Source of the DNA: CAYXUW01 sp964468375 | GTDB taxonomy: Bacteria > Planctomycetota > Phycisphaerae > Sedimentisphaerales > Anaerobacaceae | Assembly: GCA_964468375.1 (NCBI GenBank) | Contig: CAYXUW010000001.1 | Coordinates: 1-64,000, forward strand | Length of the DNA: 64,000 nucleotides | Direction: 5' to 3' | Shown: positions 16,226-25,130 of the stretch, piece after piece | How the letters are laid out: each line of letters opens with the position of its first letter | Position numbering within the stretch: the stretch's first letter is position 1 | Position numbers and translations under genes: made by a program | Notes under the pieces: generated by a model | What the model saw: the letters and a program-made list of their open reading frames with translations, nothing else | What the model was told of the DNA's origin: nothing | Database searches by the model: none

Positions 16226-17110
16226 TCAGCTTATCCCGCTGACCGCTATAATGTCGTTCGTGCCGTCCCAGACTGGTGTGACCTTTACTTGTCCGCCGAC
16301 TCGCTCCCCTTGCCTTCCGTTAAGGTTCTCGAAGTGCGCCATACCCGCATCGATTGTAAATATAATTGGGGTAGATCCGCGTGCTCCGCCTGCTGTCTGG
16401 TCGAGCAGTTGAATCGTCGAATCGGTCTCTCCCTGAGCCACTCCGTCGAGCAGCCAGGTCTCGAAGGTGTCCACGTCGAACGTCTGTACGGTGAACGAAG
16501 GGGCCCTGTTCTGAATGCCGGCAAATGTCGGATACACATGTCCGTTCATCACAACTATTTCGAGGTTGATGCCTAAATCCAGCGTCCAGCTCTCAACGCC
16601 GTCCAGGGCCACGCCGTTTATTGAAACCGGCCCTAATGTATACACTTCGCTCACAAGGTCCTGGTTCGCCTCGAGCGACTGGTCCGGCGTTACTGCCAGC
16701 GGTGATGCCGAGCCGTCGGCGCTTATCGGTACTGCCCTGTAGCTTATGGTCGCCTCGCCTCCTTGTCTTGCAGTGATCTGCGTGGGCACAATAATGCCCG
16801 AAGCTGCCGTTACCTTTGTGTGTTTCAACGCCCCTCCCCGCTTGCCGCCTGCGGCCATTTGCTGGAAGAAGAATATATCGCTGTTGATAGCAGCACCGTC
16901 TATGCCGCCGATATTTGCCAGTGCTGTTTTGATTGCCGTCGTATCAAACGGTATTTCGGGCCTTATTTCTCCGACACTGATAAACGTCGGGTCAACAGCC
17001 CCGCCGCCGGACGACAATATCTGCGCCAGTCCGGGATTAAGTCCGAGGTTCTGCACGCCTTTAATAAGAGTGCTTGCGTGCTTATACGCAGAAATTACAT
17101 AATGGTCCAT
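16226..17110 (-). CDS. Major tail (tube) protein, probable
   Basis: A 294-residue protein starting at ATG 17110 with a clear AAGGAG site. Beta-rich, with a GVESWTLDLGINLEIVVMNGHVYPTFAGI segment and the FTVQTFDVDTFETWLL segment, which fit tail-tube folds in which long strands pack into a hexameric ring. Gene order (tube, chaperone, tape measure) supports this. The 115 bp downstream (16112-16225) hold a small GTGCC/GGCAC hairpin but no gene. Confidence 0.65.
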   Translation of the reverse strand: MDHYVISAYKHASTLIKGVQNLGLNPGLAQILSSGGGAVDPTFISVGEIRPEIPFDTTAIKTALANIGGIDGAAINSDIFFFQQMAAGGKRGGALKHTKVTAASGIIVPTQITARQGGEATISYRAVPISADGSASPLAVTPDQSLEANQDLVSEVYTLGPVSINGVALDGVESWTLDLGINLEIVVMNGHVYPTFAGIQNRAPSFTVQTFDVDTFETWLLDGVAQGETDSTIQLLDQTAGGARGSTPIIFTIDAGMAHFENLNGRQGERVGGQVKVTPVWDGTNDIIAVSGIS

Positions 17111-17127
17111 TTTGTTTCTCCTTAACC

Positions 17128-18267
17128 TTAAGAGGTCAGTCCCCAATTAACCTGCAGTCTTATCGCGTTATTGTATTTTCCCGATCCGTATTCGATTTGT
17201 GTCGGTCCCTCGATGCAGTCGACGCTGTTCATGGCGAAGTATCCCGGCTGCCTACTCAGCTGCCACATCTCGGCCAGCACCGCCTCAACACGGTTCAAAA
17301 ACTCCAGCTCCGCGTTTTCGGGATTGTCTTTATACTCCGCCGGTATATCGTCCTCGAACCGAAGCTCAAGGTCGCCGCCGACCGTATTTTCGCCGACGGC
17401 TATATTTTCATCCTTATCGTTTTCCGTCCGGCAGACAAGTCCGAACGGCCGGACGAACTGAGGATTTTCCTGCTCGTCCATCGGCGGCTCGTATGCCGTA
17501 ACGTGCAGATTTCCCTTTGCCTCCTCGGAATCTTCCGCGCCGGCCCATTCCTGAAAGCTCGAGGTTGCCGCCACGAGGTCCCGCAGGTTCAGCATTGCCT
17601 TGCCCCTGTTGCCGGTGGGTGTTATTTCACCCTCGCTTTCGGCTCCGTACCATATTATTTTGCTCCTGCCTGTCAGCCGGTCGGATATATCGATATCATC
17701 ACCCTGCTTCTCGTAATGGAATGCGTGGTATGTCCCCGCCGTTGTGCAGGCGGTTGGGAACTGTTTCGTATAATAGCCGCCTTCCTTGTCGTCCAGCACG
17801 ATGGTGCAATCCTGCTTGCGGGCGTTGTTCCACGTCCCCGGCTCTTCCAGGGCCTCTCCGGTATTGTTCCATACGTACGCGTTGGCTGCGAACCGAAGTA
17901 TCGAGTAAATAGTTTTGTTTACCCCCCATCCCACGGCCAGCATACTCGCTTCCGCCGCCGTAACGGACCCGTTTATAAATTTCTCGGTGAACAGCAGCCG
18001 GTCGCCCATAGATATTTCATCGCCAATTCGTCCGAAGTAGAAGGCGTCCCACACTCCCTCATCGCATCCTGCCGGGAAATCCTCGGTATGATAATCGCCT
18101 TCCCTGCTGGTCAGTATCACGGCGCATTGTGTTTTGCGTGCGAGGTTCCACGTCCCTATCGCTTCCGATGCCCCGCCGCCGGTGTTGTATATATTTCCGT
18201 TAAGCCGCCGCCTCAGTATGACGTAATATGCGCTGTATAACGAATGGGCTATTGCCAGCTTTCTCAT
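17128..18267 (-). CDS. Virion protein with two repeated beta modules
   Basis: A 379-residue protein from ATG 18267; a GGAGG lies 12 nt upstream. Two copies of a ~60-residue module are visible: GTWNLARKTQCAVILTSREG followed by DYHTEDFPAGC, and GTWNNARKQDCTIVLDDKEG followed by YYTKQFPTAC, each ending in a GD-I-DRL motif. The same module type recurs in the next gene upstream (18273). The C-terminal third is acidic. Probably a fibre, decoration or spike protein. Confidence 0.65.
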   Translation of the reverse strand: MRKLAIAHSLYSAYYVILRRRLNGNIYNTGGGASEAIGTWNLARKTQCAVILTSREGDYHTEDFPAGCDEGVWDAFYFGRIGDEISMGDRLLFTEKFINGSVTAAEASMLAVGWGVNKTIYSILRFAANAYVWNNTGEALEEPGTWNNARKQDCTIVLDDKEGGYYTKQFPTACTTAGTYHAFHYEKQGDDIDISDRLTGRSKIIWYGAESEGEITPTGNRGKAMLNLRDLVAATSSFQEWAGAEDSEEAKGNLHVTAYEPPMDEQENPQFVRPFGLVCRTENDKDENIAVGENTVGGDLELRFEDDIPAEYKDNPENAELEFLNRVEAVLAEMWQLSRQPGYFAMNSVDCIEGPTQIEYGSGKYNNAIRLQVNWGLTS

Positions 18268-18272
18268 ACCGC

Positions 18273-18941
18273 TTAAAATCCTCCGCCGCCCGACTGCAGC
18301 CACAAGTCGGCCAACCGGCCGGCCACTGTGGCCTTGTCGTTCGGGTCATTTACCTGTTCCAGTATCGCTGAAACGTCTGCCTTATATAATTCGTTGGCAT
18401 CGCTGTGCGCCAGCGTGCCGCTTACATTGAGCTTGTCGAGATATCCCGCCCTCGTCGGTGTCCAGTAGGTATTGTTCGGAGTGCTGGCCGCAAGCGCGGC
18501 ATTATCCGTTCCCCGCATCGCAGCTCCATCAAGGCCGTTTACTTCGGCGTAAATTGTATAGTCAGTTATTTCCGAGCCGTCCCAGGAAATCGGCGTCGGC
18601 CCTGCTATCCAGGTATCTTTCAAAACATTAGGGTCATCACCAGCTTTTAGATAAGCTTTGACAATGTAATTCCCCGCTGGTATTGAGCTATTGAAATCAC
18701 CAATATAATCTGAACAACTTCCCACATCATTAACTTCTGTGAGAGGCATGTCATAGTCACCTATATTTGCATCAGCAAAAACCTCAACAGCACCAATTGA
18801 GTCATTCCATGCCCGACTACTTGTATCTTTTATTATTGCATAGACATTACAATCTGCATTGTAGGTTACAGATATCTCCTCCGCCCATAAAACTGACACT
18901 AAAAGAAACAACAACAAAAATACAACTGTCTTTTTTATCAT
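18273..18941 (-). CDS. Exported beta-module protein
   Basis: A 222-residue protein from ATG 18941 (GGAGG 7 nt upstream). The N terminus (IKKTVVFLLLFLLVSVLWAEE) is a clear Sec signal peptide with a likely cleavage site after A-E. The mature part contains the module shared with 17128-18267 (DYIGDFNSSIPAGNYIVKAY, then ISWDGSE). The C-terminal region has repeated helical segments. The start overlaps the upstream stop as ATGA. A signal peptide on a gene among virion genes is unusual. Confidence 0.7.
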   Translation of the reverse strand: MIKKTVVFLLLFLLVSVLWAEEISVTYNADCNVYAIIKDTSSRAWNDSIGAVEVFADANIGDYDMPLTEVNDVGSCSDYIGDFNSSIPAGNYIVKAYLKAGDDPNVLKDTWIAGPTPISWDGSEITDYTIYAEVNGLDGAAMRGTDNAALAASTPNNTYWTPTRAGYLDKLNVSGTLAHSDANELYKADVSAILEQVNDPNDKATVAGRLADLWLQSGGGGF

Positions 18942-20782
18942 GGGTTTTCCTCCGTCCAAGTCCCTATCGGGTCGTACACTGTCCAATGATTAGGATCTCT
19001 GCATTTTAATGTAACTTCCCCATAAGCATCAGATGTGTTTTGTAAACTCTCACCCCCATCCATTATAGTTCCATCATTCAAACGAATATAGTCTCCTGTT
19101 GAACAAGGGTCAATTATAATATCTGCCCCAGCTGTATTATCAGCATCAATAAAAATATATCTATAACCAACTACGGCTGAAGGTAATTGATAAGTTAATG
19201 CAACGGCTCCAACTCCTTCATTACTATAAGACGCTCCATTATCGAAGTAATACACTAAAGTATTAGAATCACAAATTATCGGAACAGGCGGACAACAACC
19301 CTCAATGATCGCCCTGCTTGTACCGCCTGATAAATAAGTAGTAGCATGTGAATTGTCTATATTTCCAGATCCATCACCCACTTGACCAACAGTGAACAAA
19401 TCAGTAATATCAGATTTACTATCAAGCAAAGTCTTTAAATCACTGGCTGTTTTTGTCAGGCCCGTTCCTTTTGCAACACTAATAGTATTGCCACTCAATA
19501 CAGCCGTCCACACAGGAGGAACCATAGAATTAAGAACAAAAGAATAATTATTATAATCTTTGCCTTCTTTTTTAGATGTTATAGTTATATTTGAATTATC
19601 CCCTCCTGTGAAAGTTGTTTGAAGTGACGCTTGAGTACCAGAACCTACAACATTATTACTTGCTGCTCTTGAATACCCCCTTGCCCATTCACTTGTGTAA
19701 CCAAATTGACAATTTCTAATAATAGCCCCTTCTGCTATACCTTCAGAACTATCACCACCCATTCCTAAACTAACAAAAACAGTAGAATAAAATCTATCCA
19801 TCCCTCCAGAACCTTTACCAGAAATTATACAATCCTGCAAAACACCAGACATTTTGGCATTTACACCATCATAAGAACTGCCTGCGCCAAAGCTTCCGAA
19901 TCCAGCGACACAACTAATGGCCATGCCAGTAAATTGCCGTTGCAATGCAAACGAATTTGTTCCAGCCCAACAGAAAATAAAAGTTCCACTACAATTACAA
20001 CCCCAAGTACCACATCCACCAAAACCACCATCACCCGTTATGCAATAAGAAAAATAGCCAGAACAATCTGCTCCAGCAGTATCTCCACCAAAAGACTGCT
20101 TACCATATCCATAAGTAGAATCAAAAATACCAATGCTTTCATACCAAGATATACAATTAAAAAAATTCCCACTTATTTCTTTATTGGCAGCTAACCGCCA
20201 AGCCCATCCAGTTGCATGACAGTTCATCCATGTCCCCCCGAGATTCTCATTACCAAAAACAGGTAACCCATATCTGACTGAAACTGCTGTTCCTTTAAGA
20301 TGAAGATTCTGATATATACTTGAAGAATTGTCGGGTGTATTTACATCCAAACCAATATCCCCCCCAGTTTGACCATCAGACGTTCCTGTGGTTTCTATTG
20401 TCATATTGCTGAATCTAACATCATTGGCGGTCTGCTTTATCGTGCTGCCAGAAGAACCGGTAACCCAAAAACTTGATGGGTTGCCTGTTAGACTTACAAA
20501 ATCAACAAAATTAGTGTCGGCGACTAAATTAATCCCAACAAATTTCCCTATACCTATCAACTCTCTGCGGTTTGTTGAGGATAAAGCTCCCATCTGTCCA
20601 TCGCGGGAGGATGATTTGAGCCAGTTGTATTTTGCCTGTAAATTATCACTCGGCTGGACAATAATTGCATTCTTAAAACCAATTAGTGACGCATCTACTT
20701 GTCGCGGCTCGATAGGAACTGCTCCGCATATTGACCCCATCACCGCCAGAACCATCAAAATCAAAACCGCTGCTCGTTTCAT
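18938..20782 (-). CDS. Secreted right-handed beta-helix protein
   Basis: A 614-residue protein. The start at ATG 20782 is preferred because AAGGA lies 8 nt upstream; an earlier ATG at 20791 overlaps that site. It has a signal peptide MKRAAVLILMVLAVMGSICGA. The body shows short recurring strands of parallel beta-helix type (FSNMTIETTG; GNFFNCISWYES; GMAISCVAGFGSFG; GAIIRNCQFGY) with many Gly, Asn and Cys, as in pectin-lyase-like folds. The fold fits tailspike or polysaccharide-binding proteins, but the Sec signal suggests export by the host cell, possibly as a moron adhesin or as a virion protein assembled outside the cytoplasm. Confidence 0.7.
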   Translation of the reverse strand: MKRAAVLILMVLAVMGSICGAVPIEPRQVDASLIGFKNAIIVQPSDNLQAKYNWLKSSSRDGQMGALSSTNRRELIGIGKFVGINLVADTNFVDFVSLTGNPSSFWVTGSSGSTIKQTANDVRFSNMTIETTGTSDGQTGGDIGLDVNTPDNSSSIYQNLHLKGTAVSVRYGLPVFGNENLGGTWMNCHATGWAWRLAANKEISGNFFNCISWYESIGIFDSTYGYGKQSFGGDTAGADCSGYFSYCITGDGGFGGCGTWGCNCSGTFIFCWAGTNSFALQRQFTGMAISCVAGFGSFGAGSSYDGVNAKMSGVLQDCIISGKGSGGMDRFYSTVFVSLGMGGDSSEGIAEGAIIRNCQFGYTSEWARGYSRAASNNVVGSGTQASLQTTFTGGDNSNITITSKKEGKDYNNYSFVLNSMVPPVWTAVLSGNTISVAKGTGLTKTASDLKTLLDSKSDITDLFTVGQVGDGSGNIDNSHATTYLSGGTSRAIIEGCCPPVPIICDSNTLVYYFDNGASYSNEGVGAVALTYQLPSAVVGYRYIFIDADNTAGADIIIDPCSTGDYIRLNDGTIMDGGESLQNTSDAYGEVTLKCRDPNHWTVYDPIGTWTEENP

Positions 20783-20787
20783 AATTT

Positions 20788-21090
20788 TCATCCTTCGGCC
20801 TCGTCATCTTTGATATTGAAATGTTTGATTAACAGGCACAGTTTTTTATCGATACGGTCATCGATTTTGTCACAGCGCTTATATACTTTATCACGATGTT
20901 CTGTACATTCGTTGCGATCCACCACTTTGCCCATAGTTTTAAGGTAATGCCCTATGAAGCAAATCATTACTCCTACTAACAAGGCCGATAGTATCGATAT
21001 TATCACCGCTGACGAATTGTCCGATTCCGCCGCCAGCAATATATTTAGAAGCGATGCTATCCCCGTTAAGCTTGTGACCGCCTTAATCAT
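20788..21090 (-). CDS. Small membrane protein, holin candidate
   Basis: A 100-residue protein with two hydrophobic segments (VTSLTGIASLLNILLAA, ~5-21; AVIISILSALLVGVMICFIGHYL, ~28-50) followed by a charged C-terminal tail (RDKVYKRCDKIDDRIDKK). Size and topology fit a class II holin, but the endolysin is 26 kb away, so this remains tentative. Confidence 0.55.
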   Translation of the reverse strand: MIKAVTSLTGIASLLNILLAAESDNSSAVIISILSALLVGVMICFIGHYLKTMGKVVDRNECTEHRDKVYKRCDKIDDRIDKKLCLLIKHFNIKDDEAEG

Positions 21091-21111
21091 TCGGATTCCC
21101 TTCCAATAATT

Positions 21112-21513
21112 TTAAGCTCCCGATTTTCTTTTATGCATCTGGTGATGTTTGCTCTTCGGCTTGTTCCACCTGCATTGCAAATCGACATACCCGCTGATTA
21201 TATCGTGGTCCTGCACGACCCAGTCCTCACCCTCTACCGTCACAATCCCCTCGTCGAAAGGCACTGTAGCTTCTGGAATCGGGATTGTTATTCGCCTGTC
21301 TTTCAATATAACCTCGCCCGTCTCCTCGTCCGCCACTTCGCTGTGAATCCTGCCCATGCTCGCCTCAGTCTCGAACGCATCTCCTGCTATCGGCGTGAAT
21401 GTCGCCTGTTCGGTCTCCTTAAACTGGCGGAAGACGGCGTCGTTCGCCTTCTTCATGCTCGTTGCGAATTTGCTTGTCATAGTTTTCTCAAAAATGGGCG
21501 ACGGCACAGCCAT
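21112..21513 (-). CDS. Head-tail joining protein, probable
   Basis: A 133-residue protein started at ATG 21513; an ATG at 21480 (TSKFATSMKKANDAVFRQF) is an alternative. The pattern of a helical N terminus followed by FTPIAGDAFETEA and a series of short strands (GEDWVVQDHD) resembles small head-completion and tail-attachment proteins encoded between capsid and tail genes. Confidence 0.6.
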   Translation of the reverse strand: MAVPSPIFEKTMTSKFATSMKKANDAVFRQFKETEQATFTPIAGDAFETEASMGRIHSEVADEETGEVILKDRRITIPIPEATVPFDEGIVTVEGEDWVVQDHDIISGYVDLQCRWNKPKSKHHQMHKRKSGA

Positions 21514-21564
21514 TGAAGGCCGTCGCCCGCAATCCAAAACTTAACGAATTGGTAAAAGGCCCTT

Positions 21565-22365
21565 TTAAGCCAGCCCTGCGTTGTTAATTCTGTAGGTCGT
21601 GATTATGGTCAGCGTCGTATCGCCGGTTGCATTACCGGTATAATTATCGCCGGTATTGTCGAGCACGATGGCTTTATTCACCATTGTCGACGCAGCTGCC
21701 GAAATCGCTTTTATTTGCGGCTGCGCTATCGTGTCAGCGCTGCTCACAACAAAATCGCCGATCAGATCGGCGATCGATGTCCCGCCTGCTGCATCATAGA
21801 CAACCTCAAGATCATCCGGCGCTGATGGCTCGGCCAGTACCTCGCTGCCGTAATCGAGTATGAACATCAATGCCAACGCTTGGTTTATCTTGTCTGCCCC
21901 GGGCGCCGGTACCAACTCTATCTGCGTTGTCGCAAGCAGCTTGATTTCAGCAGCGGTCATTTTGACCATTGCCGTCTTGACTTCGCCCTTCTGGTGGGCA
22001 TTAAGCTCGACGATGGCCACTCCGTCTGTTGCTGTCAGTGCCTTGCGAAGCCGTCCGACCAGGAAATCGGCGTCTCTCAGCTCTGTCGTCAATGCCCCGA
22101 GCCCCGCCGTATCGCCGTACGGGTCGCCGTCCTCATCCCAGCCGATAAGGTCGCCGTCATTGCCGGTAACGGCCGCGGCCCTGCCCTTGACAAAGCCCTG
22201 AACCTGCAGCGAACCCTTTACGTTTGCCGCAATAGCCGTCGCGCAGATTCCGGCCAGACCATTGTCCTGAACGAACTCGCCCGCGGTCCTCACCACAGAA
22301 GGCGTATAATCCTTGAAAACGCCTTCCTGGAAATTTATTGCCTCTGAAAAAAGTTTTTCAGCCAT
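21565..22365 (-). CDS. Capsid decoration protein (DUF2190-like), probable
   Basis: A 266-residue protein with a good AAGGAG site. The N-terminal ~100 residues (GVFKDYTPSVVRTAGEFV; VQGFVKGRAAAVTGNDGDLIGWDEDGDPYG) have the strand pattern of DUF2190/gpD-like head-stabilisation proteins. The C-terminal half adds a second, Ala-rich domain. Position one gene after the capsid fusion agrees. Confidence 0.65.
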   Translation of the reverse strand: MAEKLFSEAINFQEGVFKDYTPSVVRTAGEFVQDNGLAGICATAIAANVKGSLQVQGFVKGRAAAVTGNDGDLIGWDEDGDPYGDTAGLGALTTELRDADFLVGRLRKALTATDGVAIVELNAHQKGEVKTAMVKMTAAEIKLLATTQIELVPAPGADKINQALALMFILDYGSEVLAEPSAPDDLEVVYDAAGGTSIADLIGDFVVSSADTIAQPQIKAISAAASTMVNKAIVLDNTGDNYTGNATGDTTLTIITTYRINNAGLA

Positions 22366-22454
22366 TTTATTTCTCCTTGTTAAAAAGTTTTAATCACTTC
22401 GCTCTCTATAATTTCGCTTTTCATCACACCGCCCGCTATTCACTAACAACCAAA

Positions 22455-22895
22455 TTACTGCTGCCCTTCGTCGCTCGTTGCCGGTTCCAGCTTTGCCAAA
22501 TGTTCCCTAATTAGCTTCCGCACTCCCTCTTTCGTCACCGTAGTGAAGGGGATTGTTACCCCGAGCTCGGTGGCACGCTGACGCAACTCGGCCATATTCA
22601 TTTTGTCCAGTTCATCTGGTTTCTGCACGCCATCGCTTTCGCTGTTGTCCGTCTGTGTCTCATTCTCCGTCTCGTCCGTCTCTGGCGGCTCCTGAACTGT
22701 CTGGGCCTTCGGCGGTTCCTTGATAGGTTCCGGCGCCGGTTTCGGCTTCAATCCCAGCGACTCCCCGCAATTGAAGCACTTGTCGTTGCACAGCTCGCCG
22801 TTGCCGTGCCGCTTTTTATTGTAGCGCAGTCCTTCCGGGCTTTCGACAAGCTCATTCTCTTGCCCGCATTCGCACTTTATCCTTTTCATTTCCAT
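22455..22895 (-). CDS. Zinc-ribbon and HeH-like domain protein
   Basis: A 146-residue protein. The N-terminal zinc ribbon uses CECG (~9-12) and CFNCG (~40-44). A Pro/Glu-rich acidic linker follows, and residues ~97-135 (MNMAELRQRATELGVTIPFTT..TKEGVRKLIREHL) match a SAP/HeH-type helix-extended-helix nucleic-acid-binding motif. It lies between capsid and decoration genes. Role unknown; perhaps DNA- or scaffold-associated. Confidence 0.7.
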   Translation of the reverse strand: MEMKRIKCECGQENELVESPEGLRYNKKRHGNGELCNDKCFNCGESLGLKPKPAPEPIKEPPKAQTVQEPPETDETENETQTDNSESDGVQKPDELDKMNMAELRQRATELGVTIPFTTVTKEGVRKLIREHLAKLEPATSDEGQQ

Positions 22896-22994
22896 TTTCG
22901 TTACCTCAAATCTAATTACCGTTTACAATTCATTAATCACCAATCACCAATTCGCTGTTTGCTAATAACTACTCACTAACAACCAACGACCAAC
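22896..22994. repeat. Low-complexity spacer with direct repeats
   Basis: An untranslated 99-bp gap built of short near-repeats such as AATCACCA AATCACCA-like units and CACTAACAACCAA (22974-22986). The latter also occurs at 22441-22453 on the other side of the zinc-ribbon gene. Confidence 0.6.
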
Positions 22995-25130
22995 TTACGC
23001 CGTGTTCTTCTGCACTCCGCGGTGGTCAAGCGCTTTGCATCCGACGTCGATATAGCCCTGCCAGCCGATGCCGAGAACTCCGGGTTGCAGTGTTACTCTT
23101 TCGATTGTCGGCGTTCGCTTACCGTTAAGGAATGCCACCTCGACGTTATCAGCATCGTTCGGCGATGCCATCAGGAACCAGGTTGTTGCTGAATAATTCG
23201 GATAAGCGGTGCTGCTCAGTCTCGATTCTACTCCGACTTCCAGTGTGCCCTTATGTACGTTTTTGGACCCGCGTGTCGTATCGGTTGACCCTGCCCTTAT
23301 GATGTAATCGCTCTCCAGCAGCTCCTTGCCTGTCTGCTCTAGTTCCGGCGGAATCAGCAAAACAGTCGGCTCAAGGTCTATCGGTTGGTTGTCCTTGTCT
23401 TTCTGCTTTCTCATCGCTGCTTTTGCCACGCCCAAATGTTCACTGGTCAAACTGTTTGTGCCATTCAGGTTGCCATGATCCGCATGGAACAAAGCAACAC
23501 CGTCCTGCATTGCTCCGTTCGTCATCAAATGGGTGTAAATCAATTTGGCAATCAAAAGTCTCGATCTTCTTCCGGCGTGGAATGGTACCTTGGTAAGCGC
23601 GTTGAGATCGTCATTGATGATTGTCTGTCTTTCGATGATGATTAATTTGCCGTATGTTGCGATTTTATACTGCTCGTATTCTTCACCGAAAGTCCCGTGC
23701 TTCAGCTCGCCGGCGGCGCCGATCTGTTCCCAGTCGCCGATGTCGGTAACGCGGTTTCTTGTCATCGTTTTGAAGTCCGAAGCGTTTGCTATTGAGCACC
23801 ACAGCTGCCAGGTATCAGCCGGTGACAGATAACCTTTCATCAGACTTTTGTTGATGACCTCGCCGAGAGCTATGGGCAGACTTACTGTGCTGAAAGCGGC
23901 TCTGATTGTTTCTCTTCTGCTTGTTGGAATGGTTCCGCCGTCCAGCACGATGGCGTGTCTGCATATATCTATCAGCGAATTGTCCTGCAGGTGCTTGGCT
24001 TTTTCCGCCCGCTGGTCGCCGTTCTTTTTGTCGTTCTGGAATTCATCTTCATAACCGGCCCGCAGAAGCATCCCGTCCACCAGTATGCCTCTGGTCACAT
24101 CCTTGTTATGAATATGAATTGCTGGCAACCCCGCCGATACATCCGCCCTGCTTTCCCGGACTGCCTTCAGAATTTCGGTTGAGGCCTCGGCAACCGACTT
24201 ACCGTCCTTGATACACCGCTCGATTACCTCCGCTGGCACATCATCCCCCCCGAGATTTCTTATCGCGTCAACGCGCTCCCGCTCTTCCTTGAGCACCCGC
24301 TGGGCGACTTGCTCCGGCGTCTCGTCCTGCTGGCTGGCATTCAGCTGTGTCGGCTGCACGGCCGTTCTCTGCGCCGGCTCCGGGGGCTTTTTGTTATCCG
24401 GCTCTTTTGCGGGTGGATCGGCCTTGTCGCGTTTCTGCTCGGCCTGCCATTGCTCTTCCAGCTCCGCTCTTTTTTGCTCATCGAGGGTGTCCGGATTTTC
24501 CCCTCGCGCAATTAGCCACTTCGTGAATTCGTCCATTGTTTTTTCTCCTTTAAAAATTTTACTTTTACTTCTGTTTTTCGCGTCCTCATCGGCCCCGATA
24601 GGACAAATACTGCTTTCCCCGAGTATCCATTCGGTGGTTATCCTCAAGTCTCTCGCTGCCGAGGCCTGATACTCCTTGCCCCCGACATTTGCCTTTTCTC
24701 CTTTGGGGATAATTACCGAGTTGATCACCCTGTATCCCGCCGAATTGTCGGTAAGGTGTCCCTCTTTCGTAAGCGTCCAGGCATGCTCGGTGTCTTTGGA
24801 GCTGCTGAAGAAATTCCGCCCTATTAACTTGTCACCTTCGACCCGAAGATTACGTGTGCTTCCATGCTGTTTCTGCACCGTCGAACGATCATGGGTATCA
24901 AGCAAAGGAACCTGCCCATTTGCCGGTGCCCTGAACCCGCTCATAAGCAAAATCTCCTCGATTATCTCCCAGCGTCCCCAGTCCATCACGAGGACCCTGT
25001 TCTCTGTAGCAATTACCGCTTCTATTGAACGCGCCTTTTCATCGAGCGTTTCCATCCGGACCTGATAAGTCCGCGTAGTAAGCTCGTTTCTCTCAATTAA
25101 TCCTTCAATCTGATTTCGTGTCATCGGCAT
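22995..25130 (-). CDS. Prohead protease - major capsid protein fusion
   Basis: One 711-residue polypeptide that builds the head shell and contains its own maturation protease. N-terminal ~200 residues: a caudovirus prohead protease-like domain with H80 in LLDTHDRST and candidate nucleophile S130 in DNSAGYRV. Residues ~200-330 are charged and helical (a scaffold-like delta domain). From ~340 to the end is an HK97-fold major capsid domain (ILVDGMLLRAGY; PTVLLIPPELEQTGKELL; VEVAFLNGKRTPT). Several in-frame ATGs exist; 25130 is chosen because GGAG lies 9 nt upstream. It overlaps the portal gene by 26 bases. Confidence 0.85.
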   Translation of the reverse strand: MPMTRNQIEGLIERNELTTRTYQVRMETLDEKARSIEAVIATENRVLVMDWGRWEIIEEILLMSGFRAPANGQVPLLDTHDRSTVQKQHGSTRNLRVEGDKLIGRNFFSSSKDTEHAWTLTKEGHLTDNSAGYRVINSVIIPKGEKANVGGKEYQASAARDLRITTEWILGESSICPIGADEDAKNRSKSKIFKGEKTMDEFTKWLIARGENPDTLDEQKRAELEEQWQAEQKRDKADPPAKEPDNKKPPEPAQRTAVQPTQLNASQQDETPEQVAQRVLKEERERVDAIRNLGGDDVPAEVIERCIKDGKSVAEASTEILKAVRESRADVSAGLPAIHIHNKDVTRGILVDGMLLRAGYEDEFQNDKKNGDQRAEKAKHLQDNSLIDICRHAIVLDGGTIPTSRRETIRAAFSTVSLPIALGEVINKSLMKGYLSPADTWQLWCSIANASDFKTMTRNRVTDIGDWEQIGAAGELKHGTFGEEYEQYKIATYGKLIIIERQTIINDDLNALTKVPFHAGRRSRLLIAKLIYTHLMTNGAMQDGVALFHADHGNLNGTNSLTSEHLGVAKAAMRKQKDKDNQPIDLEPTVLLIPPELEQTGKELLESDYIIRAGSTDTTRGSKNVHKGTLEVGVESRLSSTAYPNYSATTWFLMASPNDADNVEVAFLNGKRTPTIERVTLQPGVLGIGWQGYIDVGCKALDHRGVQKNTA

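Larger units (their letters stand above)
2060..17910. repeat. Prophage copy 1, segment repeated in copy 2
   Basis: This segment matches 48150-64000 at a constant offset of 46,090 bp without visible indels, and all genes compared have identical translations. It covers the integration module and the tail genes as far as the middle of the gene at 17128-18267, where the window ends in copy 2. The offset equals the length of the phage unit. Confidence 0.96.

Noticed and set aside
17074..18240. 388-codon rightward ORF
   Set aside because: It lies fully antisense to the virion protein at 17128-18267, has no ribosome site, and its composition (many Arg, Cys, Pro) is that of a GC-skew shadow.
22920..22960. 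Possible CRISPR-like repeats (AATCACCAATCACCA)
   Set aside because: Units are 8-13 bp without unique spacers; simple low-complexity sequence.
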